Shown here piece after piece: positions 23,745-31,324 of a stretch of DNA of 64,000 bases (position 1 is its first letter; each line of letters opens with the position of its first letter). The notes under the pieces are model-generated. The model was given only the letters and a program-made list of their open reading frames with translations. It did no database searches and was not told the origin of the DNA. The stretch spans positions 992,001-1,056,000 of the forward strand of contig NZ_JACHJU010000001.1 of NCBI RefSeq assembly GCF_014203795.1. Reading direction: 5' to 3'. The position numbers and the translations under genes are program-made. The stretch is from Streptosporangium album. GTDB taxonomy: Bacteria; Actinomycetota; Actinomycetes; Streptosporangiales; Streptosporangiaceae.

Positions 23745-24185
23745 TTACGTGAGGTTGTGACGGATGCGGTCCAGCAGTCCGAGGAGCTGCCGGACATCGT
23801 CTCCGGCGAGTCCGGCGGTGGCCAGGTCCTCCACGCCGGCCCACGCCGCGACGACGGCCTCGACGACGGCCTCGCCCTGTCCGGTCAGCCGCAGGCGGGT
23901 CACCCGGCGGTCCCGGGGGTCGGCGGTCCGTTCCACGAACCCGCTCCGCTCCATGCGGGTGATCGCCTTGGCGATGGTGGGCTGTTCCATGCCGATCCGC
24001 TGGACCAGCTCCGCCTGCGTGCTGTCGGGGTTGCGGTGGAGGTCGACGATCAGGAGCTCCTGGCCGAGATGCAGGCCGAGCTCCGCCATCCGGCGCTGCA
24101 TCTCGGTGCGGTGCGCCCTGGTGACCTGGGCGAGCGCGTAGCCGACCGGCCCCGTACTCGCGGCGACCTCGCGTCCGTCGGTCAC
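23745..24185 (-). CDS. MarR-family transcriptional regulator
   Basis: This 146-aa dimeric winged-helix regulator has STQAELVQRIGMEQPTIAKAITRMERSGFVERTADPRDRRVTRLRL (read in parts) as the recognition helix and wing with the DPRDRR motif. The flanking helices form the dimer domain. GTG 24185 overlaps the stop of the upstream FMN reductase in GTGA, so translation is coupled. It probably represses its own operon through the perfect palindrome at 24750-24776, which covers the operon's start codon, and is released by a small aromatic or oxidant ligand. Confidence 0.92.
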   Translation of the reverse strand: MTDGREVAASTGPVGYALAQVTRAHRTEMQRRMAELGLHLGQELLIVDLHRNPDSTQAELVQRIGMEQPTIAKAITRMERSGFVERTADPRDRRVTRLRLTGQGEAVVEAVVAAWAGVEDLATAGLAGDDVRQLLGLLDRIRHNLT

Positions 24186-24751
24186 ACCGGCACCGCCTGA
24201 CGGCCGTCCGCGGTGCGGGCGAGAAGGCGGCGCCACAGCTGCGCGACCTCGTGACGCGGCTCCTCGCCCACGAGGTTTCCGGCGTCGTCGACATGCCTGT
24301 GCGCGGATCCGACCGTCACATCGAGGTCGGTGAGGACCTCCGCGCCGGCCCGTCGCAGGAGATCGGCGAGCTGGAGTTGCGCGAACGCCCCACCGAACCG
24401 GTTGGGTGACGCGCTCATGAGCATCACCGGTCTGCCCATCAGAGGCCGGGGCGGCGCGGGGACCGAGAGCCAGTCGACGATGTCCTTCAGACGACCGGGG
24501 ATGTTCCGGTTGAGCTCGGGTGTCACCAGCAGCAGGATGTCGGCCCTTGACACCCGGTCACGCAGAGCGCCGACGGCTGCGGGAAACGGTCGCCCGGGAG
24601 CCGCCTCGACATGGGGAAGCCCGGTGTGGTCGTCCCACACCTCCACCCGGAACGGGTCGGGAGCCAGGTCCCGCGCGGCCAGCGTCAGGGCCCGGTTGAA
24701 CGACTTCTCCCGCGTGCTCCCGCAGATGGCCAGCACATCGATGATTTCCAT
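24182..24751 (-). CDS. NADPH-dependent FMN reductase / quinone reductase family
   Basis: This 189-aa flavodoxin-like oxidoreductase carries LAICGSTREKSFNRAL at residues 7-22 (FMN phosphate loop, GSxRxxSxN type) and LLLVTPELNRNIPGRLKDIVDWLS at about 74-97 (the family's TPEYN-P-LK motif with Leu-Asn-Arg-Asn). PVMLMSASPNRFGGAFAQLQL follows. It reduces FMN, quinones or azo compounds with NAD(P)H in the cytoplasm. It is the first gene of a coupled set with MarR and SDR. The ATG lies inside a 27-nt palindrome and no ribosome site is evident, so the mRNA may be leaderless. Confidence 0.9.
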   Translation of the reverse strand: MEIIDVLAICGSTREKSFNRALTLAARDLAPDPFRVEVWDDHTGLPHVEAAPGRPFPAAVGALRDRVSRADILLLVTPELNRNIPGRLKDIVDWLSVPAPPRPLMGRPVMLMSASPNRFGGAFAQLQLADLLRRAGAEVLTDLDVTVGSAHRHVDDAGNLVGEEPRHEVAQLWRRLLARTADGRQAVPV

Positions 24752-24776
24752 AGTCGGCTATTTTATAGCCGACTAT
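24750..24776. promoter_or_regulatory. Perfect 12-bp inverted repeat over the reductase-MarR operon start
   Basis: ATAGTCGGCTAT, a 3-nt spacer TTT, and ATAGCCGACTAT form an exact inverted repeat. The reductase start codon occupies 24751-24749, so a bound repressor would cover both the promoter and the translation start. TATA-like hexamers (TATAGT, TATAAA on the minus strand) overlap it. This is the best candidate operator for the MarR protein encoded one gene downstream. Confidence 0.75.
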
Positions 24777-24829
24777 ATACATCCGCAAACGGGCCCGGCC
24801 GGCCCTGGGAAGGCGGCCGGGCCCGGAGG

Positions 24830-25801
24830 TCAGCGGAGCAGTGCCCTGCGCAGCGCGACTACCCGCTCCGCGGCGGCACGGCGACTGATCCCCGCGCCGG
24901 GCGCCATCACGTCGAAGCCGTGGAAGGCGCCGGGGTAGAGATGGAACTCGGTGGAGACGCCGGCCCACGCCAACCGCTGCGCGTAGTCGACGCACTCGTC
25001 CCTGAAGACCTCCAGCTCGCCGACGTCGATGTAGGCGGGCGGCAGGCCCGACAGGTCGGTCGCCCTGGCAGGGGCGGCGTACGGTGACACCCCGTCGGTA
25101 CCGGCGGCGTCGCCCAGCAGGGCGGTCCATCCGAAGAGGTTCGCGGCCCGGTTCCAGACGATCGCGTCGGTGAACTCGTGGCTGGACGGCGTGGTGTTGC
25201 GATCGTCGAGCATCGGGCAGATCAGAAGCTGGAACGCCAGCGGCGGGCCGCCCCGGTCGCGGGCCAGCAGCGCGGTGGCCGCGGCCAGTCCACCCCCGGC
25301 GCTGGCCCCGGCCACGGCGAGGCGGTCCGGGTCGATGCCCAGGTCCGCCGCGTTCTTGGCGGTCCAGACCAGGCCGGCGTGGCAGTCCTCCACCGGCGCC
25401 GGATGCGGGTGTTCCGGCGCGAGGCGGTATTCCACCGAGACGACCACGCACCCCACCTTGACGGCCCACTTCGCCAGCATCGGATCCTCCGTCTCGACGG
25501 AGCCGATGATCATGCCTCCGCCGTGGATCCAGTAGAGCCCCGGGATCGCCTCCCGCCGCCCGGTGGGCCGGTAGATCCGCAGCCGGACGTCGGGCTCGCC
25601 ATCGGGGCCGGGCACCACCCGGTCCTCGATCGTGAGCCGGCCGTCCGGCACGAACGGGGGCATCGCCGCCTGGGCGGCGGCCAGCTCGGCGCGGATGCCG
25701 GGCAGGTCCTCGGGCCGCAGGTCGCCGATGTCGATCGCCGGGAGTGGGGCCTCCGCGAGGGCGACGGCCAGCTCGGCATCAAGGTTCGGATGAAACGCCA
25801 T
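24830..25801 (-). CDS. Alpha/beta-hydrolase esterase (hormone-sensitive lipase group)
   Basis: This 323-aa carboxylesterase carries the HSL-family signature YWIHGGGMIIG (oxyanion-hole HGGG, about residues 90-100) and VAGASAGGGLAAA, with the nucleophile Ser in GASAGG (about 163). An Asp lies in the IDVGELEVFRDECVDYA region and the catalytic His in YPGAFHGFDVM (about 292). Cytoplasmic, with short-chain acyl-ester substrates expected. I use ATG 25801, which has GAGGTG upstream; a GTG nine bases earlier is possible. It is separated from the reductase operon by about 80 bp and is transcribed towards it. Confidence 0.9.
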   Translation of the reverse strand: MAFHPNLDAELAVALAEAPLPAIDIGDLRPEDLPGIRAELAAAQAAMPPFVPDGRLTIEDRVVPGPDGEPDVRLRIYRPTGRREAIPGLYWIHGGGMIIGSVETEDPMLAKWAVKVGCVVVSVEYRLAPEHPHPAPVEDCHAGLVWTAKNAADLGIDPDRLAVAGASAGGGLAAATALLARDRGGPPLAFQLLICPMLDDRNTTPSSHEFTDAIVWNRAANLFGWTALLGDAAGTDGVSPYAAPARATDLSGLPPAYIDVGELEVFRDECVDYAQRLAWAGVSTEFHLYPGAFHGFDVMAPGAGISRRAAAERVVALRRALLR

Positions 25802-25893
25802 GCCACTCACCTCGGGAAATCTCGGCAGAACTCAGCGAAAGGCGGCAGGGCCGGTCCGCACATCCGGCCCTGTCCTTGGAGCATGCCCGGACA

Positions 25894-27174
25894 TCACCGC
25901 CCCGCAACCGCCGAACGGGGACAAGGCGACGACGTACGGCCCGCCCGCCGAGCGCTACCGGCCCGCCCCCGCCCCGGCCTCCGGCCGGGACCGGCCGCCC
26001 CCGCCCCGGCCTCCGGCCGGGACCGGCCGCCCGCTCCCCCTGCGGGACGCAGGGCTCCGGCGAGGACGACGGCGGCCAGGGTGATGGCCGTGATCATGCC
26101 GAACGTGGCGGGCAGCGAGGTCACATCGGCGATCCACCCGGTGGCGGCGGGGGCCACGAGCCCGGCCAGGTAGGTGATCGTCGCGACTCCCGCGATGCCC
26201 AGGCTGGGGGTCGCGGCGGCGTTCCCCCCGGCGGCGAAGCACAGCGGCACGATCACAGCCACGCCCAGTCCGAGCAGGGCGAACCCGGTGATCCCCAGCA
26301 GCGGGGTGCGGGCCATGACGATCACGACTCCGCCGAAGGCGGCGAGCAGACCGCCGGCGCGGACGGTCGCGACCGGTCCGAGCCTGCGGACGATCAGGTC
26401 TCCGGCCAGCCGGGTGACCGCCATGGCCAGGGCGAAGACCGCATAGCCGGCGGCGGCTGCACCGGGGCCGGCGCCGGTGACATCCTTGGCGTAGACGGCC
26501 GCCCAGTTCATGCTGGCCCCCTCGACGAAGGTGGCGCAGAATCCGACGGCCCCGATGGCGAGGATCGCCCTCGGGGGCGCGGCGAACCGCGGCGGCGCCT
26601 GCTCACCGGGCTCGGGCCAGGTGTCGAGCAGTCGGCGGCCCGCCACGGCGCCGACGGCCAGCAGCACCAGCGCCATCACCGAATGGTGGACGCGCGCGTC
26701 GATCCCGGCCTGCGCGGCGACCACCCCGGCCCCCGCACCGGCCAGGCTGCCCATGCTCCACATGCCGTGCAGTCCGGACATGATCGAGCGCTCCAGGCGC
26801 CGTTCGACGATCACCCCCTGGGCGTTCATCGTGACGTCGCACATGCCGGCCGCCGCGCCGTACACCAGGAAGGCGGCGCACAGCCAGGGAAGTCCGGGAG
26901 AGAGCATGGGGAGGGCCAGCGCCGCGCACCACAGGGCGAGCAGGACGCGGGTGGCCGCACGCCCGCCGTAGCGGTGGACGAGGCGCCCGGCCATCGGCAT
27001 GGCGAAGAAGGCACCGACCGCGGGGCAGAACAGGGCGGCGCCCAGGGCCGCGGGCCCAAGCTGGAGATGGTCCTGCAGCCACGGGATACGGGTCGCCATG
27101 CTCCCCCCGACCGCGCCGTGGACGGCGAACACCGCCGCGATCGCAAGACGGGCACGTTGATTGTCGTTGCTCAC
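25894..27174 (-). CDS. MFS transporter
   Basis: This 426-aa secondary transporter has about 12 membrane helices. Residues 1-20 (RARLAIAAVFAVHGAVGGSMATRIPWLQDHL region) resemble the sugar/fucose-permease-like MFS group, with an MNAQGVIVERR loop after helix 4-5 and an RRLGPVATVRAGG loop between the halves. The substrate is unknown. The GTG at 27174 is used; a longer frame reaches into the divergent ROK regulator gene. The C-terminal ~45 residues after the last helix are Gly/Arg/Pro-rich and are coded over a 32-bp tandem duplication. The divergent ROK regulator 46 bp away suggests it controls this gene. Confidence 0.87.
   Translation of the reverse strand: MSNDNQRARLAIAAVFAVHGAVGGSMATRIPWLQDHLQLGPAALGAALFCPAVGAFFAMPMAGRLVHRYGGRAATRVLLALWCAALALPMLSPGLPWLCAAFLVYGAAAGMCDVTMNAQGVIVERRLERSIMSGLHGMWSMGSLAGAGAGVVAAQAGIDARVHHSVMALVLLAVGAVAGRRLLDTWPEPGEQAPPRFAAPPRAILAIGAVGFCATFVEGASMNWAAVYAKDVTGAGPGAAAAGYAVFALAMAVTRLAGDLIVRRLGPVATVRAGGLLAAFGGVVIVMARTPLLGITGFALLGLGVAVIVPLCFAAGGNAAATPSLGIAGVATITYLAGLVAPAATGWIADVTSLPATFGMITAITLAAVVLAGALRPAGGAGGRSRPEAGAGAAGPGRRPGRGRAGSARRAGRTSSPCPRSAVAGR
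25964..26027. repeat. 32-bp tandem duplication in the MFS C-terminal tail
   Basis: Two exact adjacent copies (25964-25995 and 25996-26027) start CGCCCCCGCCCCGGCC. As 32 is not a multiple of three, the copies are read in different frames, so the duplication has rewritten the C-terminal tail of the transporter. Confidence 0.9.
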
Positions 27175-27220
27175 GGTGCTAAAAATTAACAGGAAGGCTG
27201 CCTGATTAAAAGAGGACAGA

Positions 27221-28327
27221 TTGAAGACCGCGACCCCGCAGACGGCCCGGGCGATCAACGACCGCCTCGCCCTCGACCTGCTGTTGGAACACAGGTCCTT
27301 GACCGCTCCCCAGTTGAGGGCGCTCATCGGCCTCTCCCGCCCGACCGTGTCGGACCTCGTCGAGCGCCTGCGGGTGAACGGGCTGATCGAGGTCGTCGGC
27401 GAGAGCGGCGAGGAGCGCCGGGGGCCGAACGCCCGCGTCTACGGCATCGTGGCCGACCGCGCCCACGTGGCCGGGGTCGACGTACGGCGCGACACGGTCA
27501 GCGTGACCGTCGCCGACATCACCGGCCAGACCGTCGGCTCCGCCACACGCCCGCTGGAGACCGGAAGCCCCGTGGGGACGGGAGGCACCGGGGGCCCCAC
27601 GGCCGCGGAGAACGCCGGGCACTCCGCCGAGGCGGGCGGCGACCTGGCCAGGACCATCGCCGCCGCCGTCGCGGAGGCGGCGGGCCCGCGGAGGTTGCAC
27701 GCCGTCGTCGTGGGCGCCCCGGGAATGGTGAATCCGCAGAGCGGCGAACTGGTGGCCGACAACGGCGTGCCCGGCTGGCGGCCGCACATGCTGCAGGCCC
27801 TGCGTCACCGGATCGACGCACCGGTGACCCTGGAGAACGAGGTCAATCTCGCCGCCGTGGCCGAGCACCGCGCCGGGTCCGCACGGGGGCGCGAGGACTT
27901 CGTCCTGCTCTGGCTGGACGAAGGGGTGGGCGGGGCGGTGACCCTCGGCGGACGGCTGCGCAGGGGAGTTTCGGGAGGGGCGGGCGAAGTCGGCGCCCTC
28001 GGCCTGCGTGACGGGTTGTTCTGCGACGTGGCGGGCTCCGGTGTCATCGGCGGACTCGACCAGGACTCCCTCGCGGCCCGGATCGCCGAGGGCGCCTTCA
28101 CCTCGGTCGCGCTGCTGGACCCCGGGCTCGTCGTCCTCGGGGGGAAGACGGGCCGTTCCGGCGGCGACCCGCTGGCCGCACGGGTCAGCGAGCACCTCGC
28201 CGGGCTCTCCCCCGTTCCGACCCAGGTCCGCGCGAGCACGGTGGAGGGGAACGCGATCCTTCACGGAGCCCTGTTCACGGCCCTGTCCATCGCGCACCGG
28301 GACATCTTCGGCGAGGTGCCCGCCTAG
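27221..28327 (+). CDS. ROK-family transcriptional regulator
   Basis: The 368-aa protein has an N-terminal winged helix (LLEHRSLTAPQLRALIGLSRPTVSDLVERLRVNGLI, read in parts, residues 22-57) joined to a ROK sugar-kinase-like domain (HVAGVDVRRDTVSVTVADI, VVVGAPGMVNPQSG, ENEVNLAAVAEHRAG, GGAGEVGALGL). The CxCGxxGC zinc motif of typical ROK repressors is absent, as is an obvious sugar-kinase catalytic DxG pair. It therefore probably senses a sugar or related ligand without catalysis. TTG start with AGAGGA upstream. It reads away from the MFS transporter, the likely target. Confidence 0.87.
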   Translation: MKTATPQTARAINDRLALDLLLEHRSLTAPQLRALIGLSRPTVSDLVERLRVNGLIEVVGESGEERRGPNARVYGIVADRAHVAGVDVRRDTVSVTVADITGQTVGSATRPLETGSPVGTGGTGGPTAAENAGHSAEAGGDLARTIAAAVAEAAGPRRLHAVVVGAPGMVNPQSGELVADNGVPGWRPHMLQALRHRIDAPVTLENEVNLAAVAEHRAGSARGREDFVLLWLDEGVGGAVTLGGRLRRGVSGGAGEVGALGLRDGLFCDVAGSGVIGGLDQDSLAARIAEGAFTSVALLDPGLVVLGGKTGRSGGDPLAARVSEHLAGLSPVPTQVRASTVEGNAILHGALFTALSIAHRDIFGEVPA

Positions 28328-28441
28328 GGCGGGGCTCCTGGACCCTCGCCCGCGCAGGCCGGTGCGTCCACGCCGGGGTCCTCCCCCGCAGCGGTCGCGC
28401 TCTCGCCGGGTCGCCAGCAGCGGGACGGCCCCCGGAGCCTC

Positions 28442-28807
28442 CTAGGCGGCCTCAAGCGCCTCGGCGACAGAGGGGAACACCTCGAACACCTGGGCCAGGC
28501 CGGCGAGGTTGAGGCGTCGTACCAGGTTTCCCTGGATGCCGGTCAGGATGAACCGAACCCCCCTGGCCTGGCCCTGGTGGCGCGCCTGGAGCAGCTCGCC
28601 TATCCCCGAGGAGTCGCAGAAGGTGAGGGCGGAAAGGTCGAGGATCAGAGTCTGCGACTGCAGGGCGTTCCATGCCCTGTCCATCTCCGCCCGTAACACG
28701 GGGGTGTGGTAATGATCCAGCTCGCCACTGGCCCGCACGACGAGCGTCGCGCCGTGTAGACCGGATGTGGCGGTGAAACTCGGCTCCGGCTCATTTCCGA
28801 CCAACAT
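28442..28807 (-). CDS. STAS-domain anti-anti-sigma factor
   Basis: The 121-aa single STAS domain has strand-helix pattern GATLVVRASGELDHYHTPVLRAEM, then LILDLSALTFCDSSGIGELL with the Ser phosphorylation site in DSSG (about residue 66), and the GIQGNLVRRLNLAGLAQVFEVF end. Such proteins bind and free a sigma factor from an anti-sigma kinase depending on phosphorylation. No kinase or phosphatase partner lies beside it, so it is an orphan gene here. The ATG at 28807 is preferred, with GAAGG upstream. Confidence 0.92.
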   Translation of the reverse strand: MLVGNEPEPSFTATSGLHGATLVVRASGELDHYHTPVLRAEMDRAWNALQSQTLILDLSALTFCDSSGIGELLQARHQGQARGVRFILTGIQGNLVRRLNLAGLAQVFEVFPSVAEALEAA

Positions 28808-28975
28808 GATCAACCTTCTACCCTGGCCTCTCCCAGCCATGTAACTTTCTCATACGGGACAGGCCGCCCTGACGGGCCGGGTGCCGGGTGCGCAGGCGAC
28901 ATCCCCGTTCCCTACCGCGCCCGCGGGCCGGACCGGCTGTGGATCAGCGGGATCGGCGCCGACCACCCGGGGCAG

Positions 28976-29179
28976 GTGCTCTTCCTGCGCTTCGACGGCA
29001 CGAGATGGTCACGCGAGTACGGTCCGCCGTTCCGGGCACACGAGGAGGACCAGCAGTACGAGGAGAGCGACGAGATCAACCACACCGCGATCGCCCGGGT
29101 GCCGGGCACCGGCACACCGCGGGCGGTGGGGTCGGTCGGTGTGGGGGACGACGAGGACGATTTCGTCCTGCGGCGCTGA
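28976..29179 (+). CDS. Hypothetical protein or 5'-truncated remnant upstream of microprotein copy 2
   Basis: The frame is open well upstream of 28976 (GPDRLWISGIGADHPGQVLF), but no ATG, GTG or TTG with a good ribosome site occurs before the GTG at 28976. The visible ~67 residues contain LRFDGTRWSREYGPPF and the acidic HEEDQQYEESDEINHTAIA, ending in DDEDDFVLRR. No family is recognised. It could be a real short protein starting at 28976 or the 3' end of a damaged gene. It ends 66 bp before the second 31-aa microprotein, in the same direction, as the 94-aa gene does before copy 1, but the two upstream proteins are not similar. Confidence 0.4.
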   Translation: MLFLRFDGTRWSREYGPPFRAHEEDQQYEESDEINHTAIARVPGTGTPRAVGSVGVGDDEDDFVLRR

Positions 29180-29245
29180 GGGATGTACGGAGTTGTCGGT
29201 GGGCTGACGTAGCCTCTCTCAAACTCCAACAAAAGGGAGTGTGAG

Positions 29246-29341
29246 ATGAAAAGAGTACGAATCGTTCACAGGCCCCGTCCGCCCCGCAAGCCCGCCCCTC
29301 TCGACCTGCGCACGCCCTCAGGACGCCGCCTTCCCTTCTGA
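29246..29341 (+). CDS. 31-aa basic proline-rich microprotein, copy 2
   Basis: ATG-started 31-codon gene with AAAGGGAG upstream. The product begins MKRVRIVH, continues RPRPPR-KPAPLDLR and ends PSGRRLPF, the same length as copy 1 at 6057-6152 with 23 identical residues. Differences lie mainly at residues 4-8 and are conservative (Ile/Val, Gln/Arg/His). Sixteen of the 22 shared residues after the start use a different codon, so the two are anciently diverged and selected as protein. The last 24 bases overlap, tail to tail, the end of the APC permease gene. Function unknown. Confidence 0.8.
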   Translation: MKRVRIVHRPRPPRKPAPLDLRTPSGRRLPF

Positions 29342-30688
29342 GGTCACCTCGGGACGGTCCCCCTGTCCCGCCAGGAACAGCCGGTTCACGAACCAGAGAA
29401 CCACGCCCACGGCGATCAGCACGCCCGCGCGGAGATAGACGTCGCCACCGCGCCCCGTGAAGGGCAGCGCCAGCACAAGGCAGACCACCGCGCCCAGCGC
29501 CGGCATCCACCTCGGCGCCCGGTAGTGATCGTGCTCCACCCGGTCCTTACGGAGGACCAGCACGGCCACGTTGACCATGGCGAACACGCACAGCAGCAGG
29601 AGCACCGTCGTGTCCGCCAGGTTGCCCACATCGCCCGTGGCGACCAGCACGGCGGCGATGCCCACGGTGAACACGATGGCGACCCACGGGGACGACCTCG
29701 TGGGATGGACCGCCGCGAAGACCCTCGGCACGATCCCCTCCCGCGCCATGCCGTACACCAGCCGTGAGGCCATCAGCATGTTGATCAGCGCGGTGTTGCC
29801 CACCGCGAGCAGCGCGATCAGCGCGAACAGCTTGGGCGGGAAGGCCAGGCCCGCGACCTTGACGACCTCCAGGAGCGGGCCGGTCGAGCTCTTCAGCGTC
29901 TCGGTGTCCACCAGCATGGTCGCGGTGAACGCGACCGCCATGTAGATCACCGCGGCCACGGCCAGGCCGCCGAAGAGCGCGCGGGGGTAGTCGCGCTGCG
30001 GATCCTTGGACTCCTCGGCCAGGTTGACCGAGTCCTCGAAGCCGAGCAGCGCGTAGAAGGCGAGGGCCGTGCCGCCGAGGACGCCGAGGAACGCGCCGTT
30101 GGCAGGGTGGAACGAAAGGGCCCTGGCGGGCTCGCCCCCGCCGGACAGCAGCGCGTAGATCCCGATCGCGATGACGACCAGCAGGCCGAACGCCTCGATG
30201 ACGGTCAGGACGACGTTGACCTTGATGGACTCGGAGATCCCGGCGAAGTTCACCAGCGCCACGACGCCGAGGAAGATGAACGCGCCCACGACGACCGGCA
30301 GCGTGACGAACTCGCCGAGGTAGTCACCGCCGAACGCCCGGGCCGCGGCGCTCGCCGAGGTGATGCCGCTCATCAGTACGGCGAAAGCCACAATAAAGGT
30401 TACAAAAGGGATGTTGAACGCTTTATTCGCATAGAGCGCGGCTCCTGCAGCTTGCGGATATTTCCCGACAAGTTCGGCATAGGCCGACGCCGTCAGCGCG
30501 GCCAGCACGAAAGCGACGAGGAACGGCACCCACAGGGCCCCGCCGACGTATCCGGCCACCTTCCCGACCAGGGCATATATCCCCGCACCGAGGATGTCTC
30601 CTATCACGAACAGCAGGAGAACCCTGCGTCCGATCACCCGCTTGAGCGAGTGCTGGACGGGACCAGGACCAACGATCGCCTCAGCCAT
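29318..30688 (-). CDS. APC-superfamily amino acid permease
   Basis: This 456-aa integral membrane transporter with about 12 helices begins with LKRVIGRRVLLLFVIGDILGAGIYALVG, the unwound helix-1 GAGIY substrate/sodium site of the family. A Tyr-rich ASAYAELVGKYPQAAGAALYANKAF segment follows. Helix 6-7 reads FLGVLGGTALAFYALLGFEDSVNLAEE, the APC FxxFxGFE-like motif. It probably takes up or exchanges an amino acid or amine across the cytoplasmic membrane. It is monocistronic and ends inside the 3' end of the divergent-side microprotein gene (24-bp convergent overlap). Confidence 0.92.
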   Translation of the reverse strand: MAEAIVGPGPVQHSLKRVIGRRVLLLFVIGDILGAGIYALVGKVAGYVGGALWVPFLVAFVLAALTASAYAELVGKYPQAAGAALYANKAFNIPFVTFIVAFAVLMSGITSASAAARAFGGDYLGEFVTLPVVVGAFIFLGVVALVNFAGISESIKVNVVLTVIEAFGLLVVIAIGIYALLSGGGEPARALSFHPANGAFLGVLGGTALAFYALLGFEDSVNLAEESKDPQRDYPRALFGGLAVAAVIYMAVAFTATMLVDTETLKSSTGPLLEVVKVAGLAFPPKLFALIALLAVGNTALINMLMASRLVYGMAREGIVPRVFAAVHPTRSSPWVAIVFTVGIAAVLVATGDVGNLADTTVLLLLCVFAMVNVAVLVLRKDRVEHDHYRAPRWMPALGAVVCLVLALPFTGRGGDVYLRAGVLIAVGVVLWFVNRLFLAGQGDRPEVTSEGKAAS

Positions 30689-30822
30689 ACACCCCTCTTA
30701 CCCAACGCGCATCAGAAATCACCCTGAGTAACAGGAATCTCTTTCTGTAAGCGCAATGAAAGTGATCCGCAAGGGTGAGTGCCTACCGTCTGATCTGTCA
30801 TGAAATGCAATGAAAGGCAGAA

Positions 30823-31209
30823 ATGCTCACCGCTCTCACCTCCCGCCGTATCGCCGTCGCCGCCGCGGGGGTCGCTCTCCTGTCGATGACCGCCGCCTGT
30901 GGCGGGTCCGGTAACGCCGCGCTCTGCACCGAGGCGCAGCAGCTCATCACGAGCTACACCTCGTCCATGGCCTCCAACGTCGGAGACCTGGAGAAGTTCA
31001 ACCAGTCCAACCAGAAGCTCGGCGATGACCTGAAGGCACTGGCGGCCAAGTCTGACGGCGACGCGGCCTCCGCGATGAACGACGTCGCCGCCTCCATGAG
31101 CGGTCTGAAGATCGACGCCAAGGACCCGGCCGCGGCCGCCGCGGCGCTGCCGGAGTTCAGCAAGAAGCTGACCGAGGCCGGCGTCAAGCTCCAGACCGCC
31201 TGCTCCTAG
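30823..31209 (+). CDS. Small secreted lipoprotein
   Basis: The 128-aa protein has a lipoprotein signal: basic start, hydrophobic stretch AVAAAGVALLSM, then TAAC with the lipidated Cys at residue 26. The mature part is ~100 residues, helical and rich in Ala, Ser, Lys and Asp (LEKFNQSNQKLGDDLKALAAK ...), with a second and third Cys (ALC and the near-terminal TACS) that could pair. No family is recognised. AAAGGCAG precedes the ATG. It stands alone and is followed by a strong hairpin. Confidence 0.8.
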   Translation: MLTALTSRRIAVAAAGVALLSMTAACGGSGNAALCTEAQQLITSYTSSMASNVGDLEKFNQSNQKLGDDLKALAAKSDGDAASAMNDVAASMSGLKIDAKDPAAAAAALPEFSKKLTEAGVKLQTACS

Positions 31210-31246
31210 CGGAGCCCGTGCCCCCGGGAACGGGAGGCACCTCCCC

Positions 31247-31298
31247 GGTACGGCCGCCGCTCCGCCTGCGGGGGGCAGCGCGGCGCGGCGGCCGTACC
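31247..31298. terminator. Strong hairpin after the lipoprotein gene
   Basis: GGTACGGCCGCCGC (31247-31260) and its exact complement GCGGCGGCCGTACC (31285-31298) form a 14-bp stem with a 24-nt GC-rich loop. It separates the lipoprotein gene from the convergent GT4 glycosyltransferase gene and may end both transcripts. Confidence 0.75.
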
Positions 31299-31324
31299 GG
31301 CTGCACGGCCCGGGACGGCCGGAG

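Noticed and set aside
25744..27189. 481-codon open frame opposite the MFS transporter and esterase start
   Set aside because: Extremely Gly/Arg/Asp/His-rich, crosses two real genes, and is an antisense artefact.
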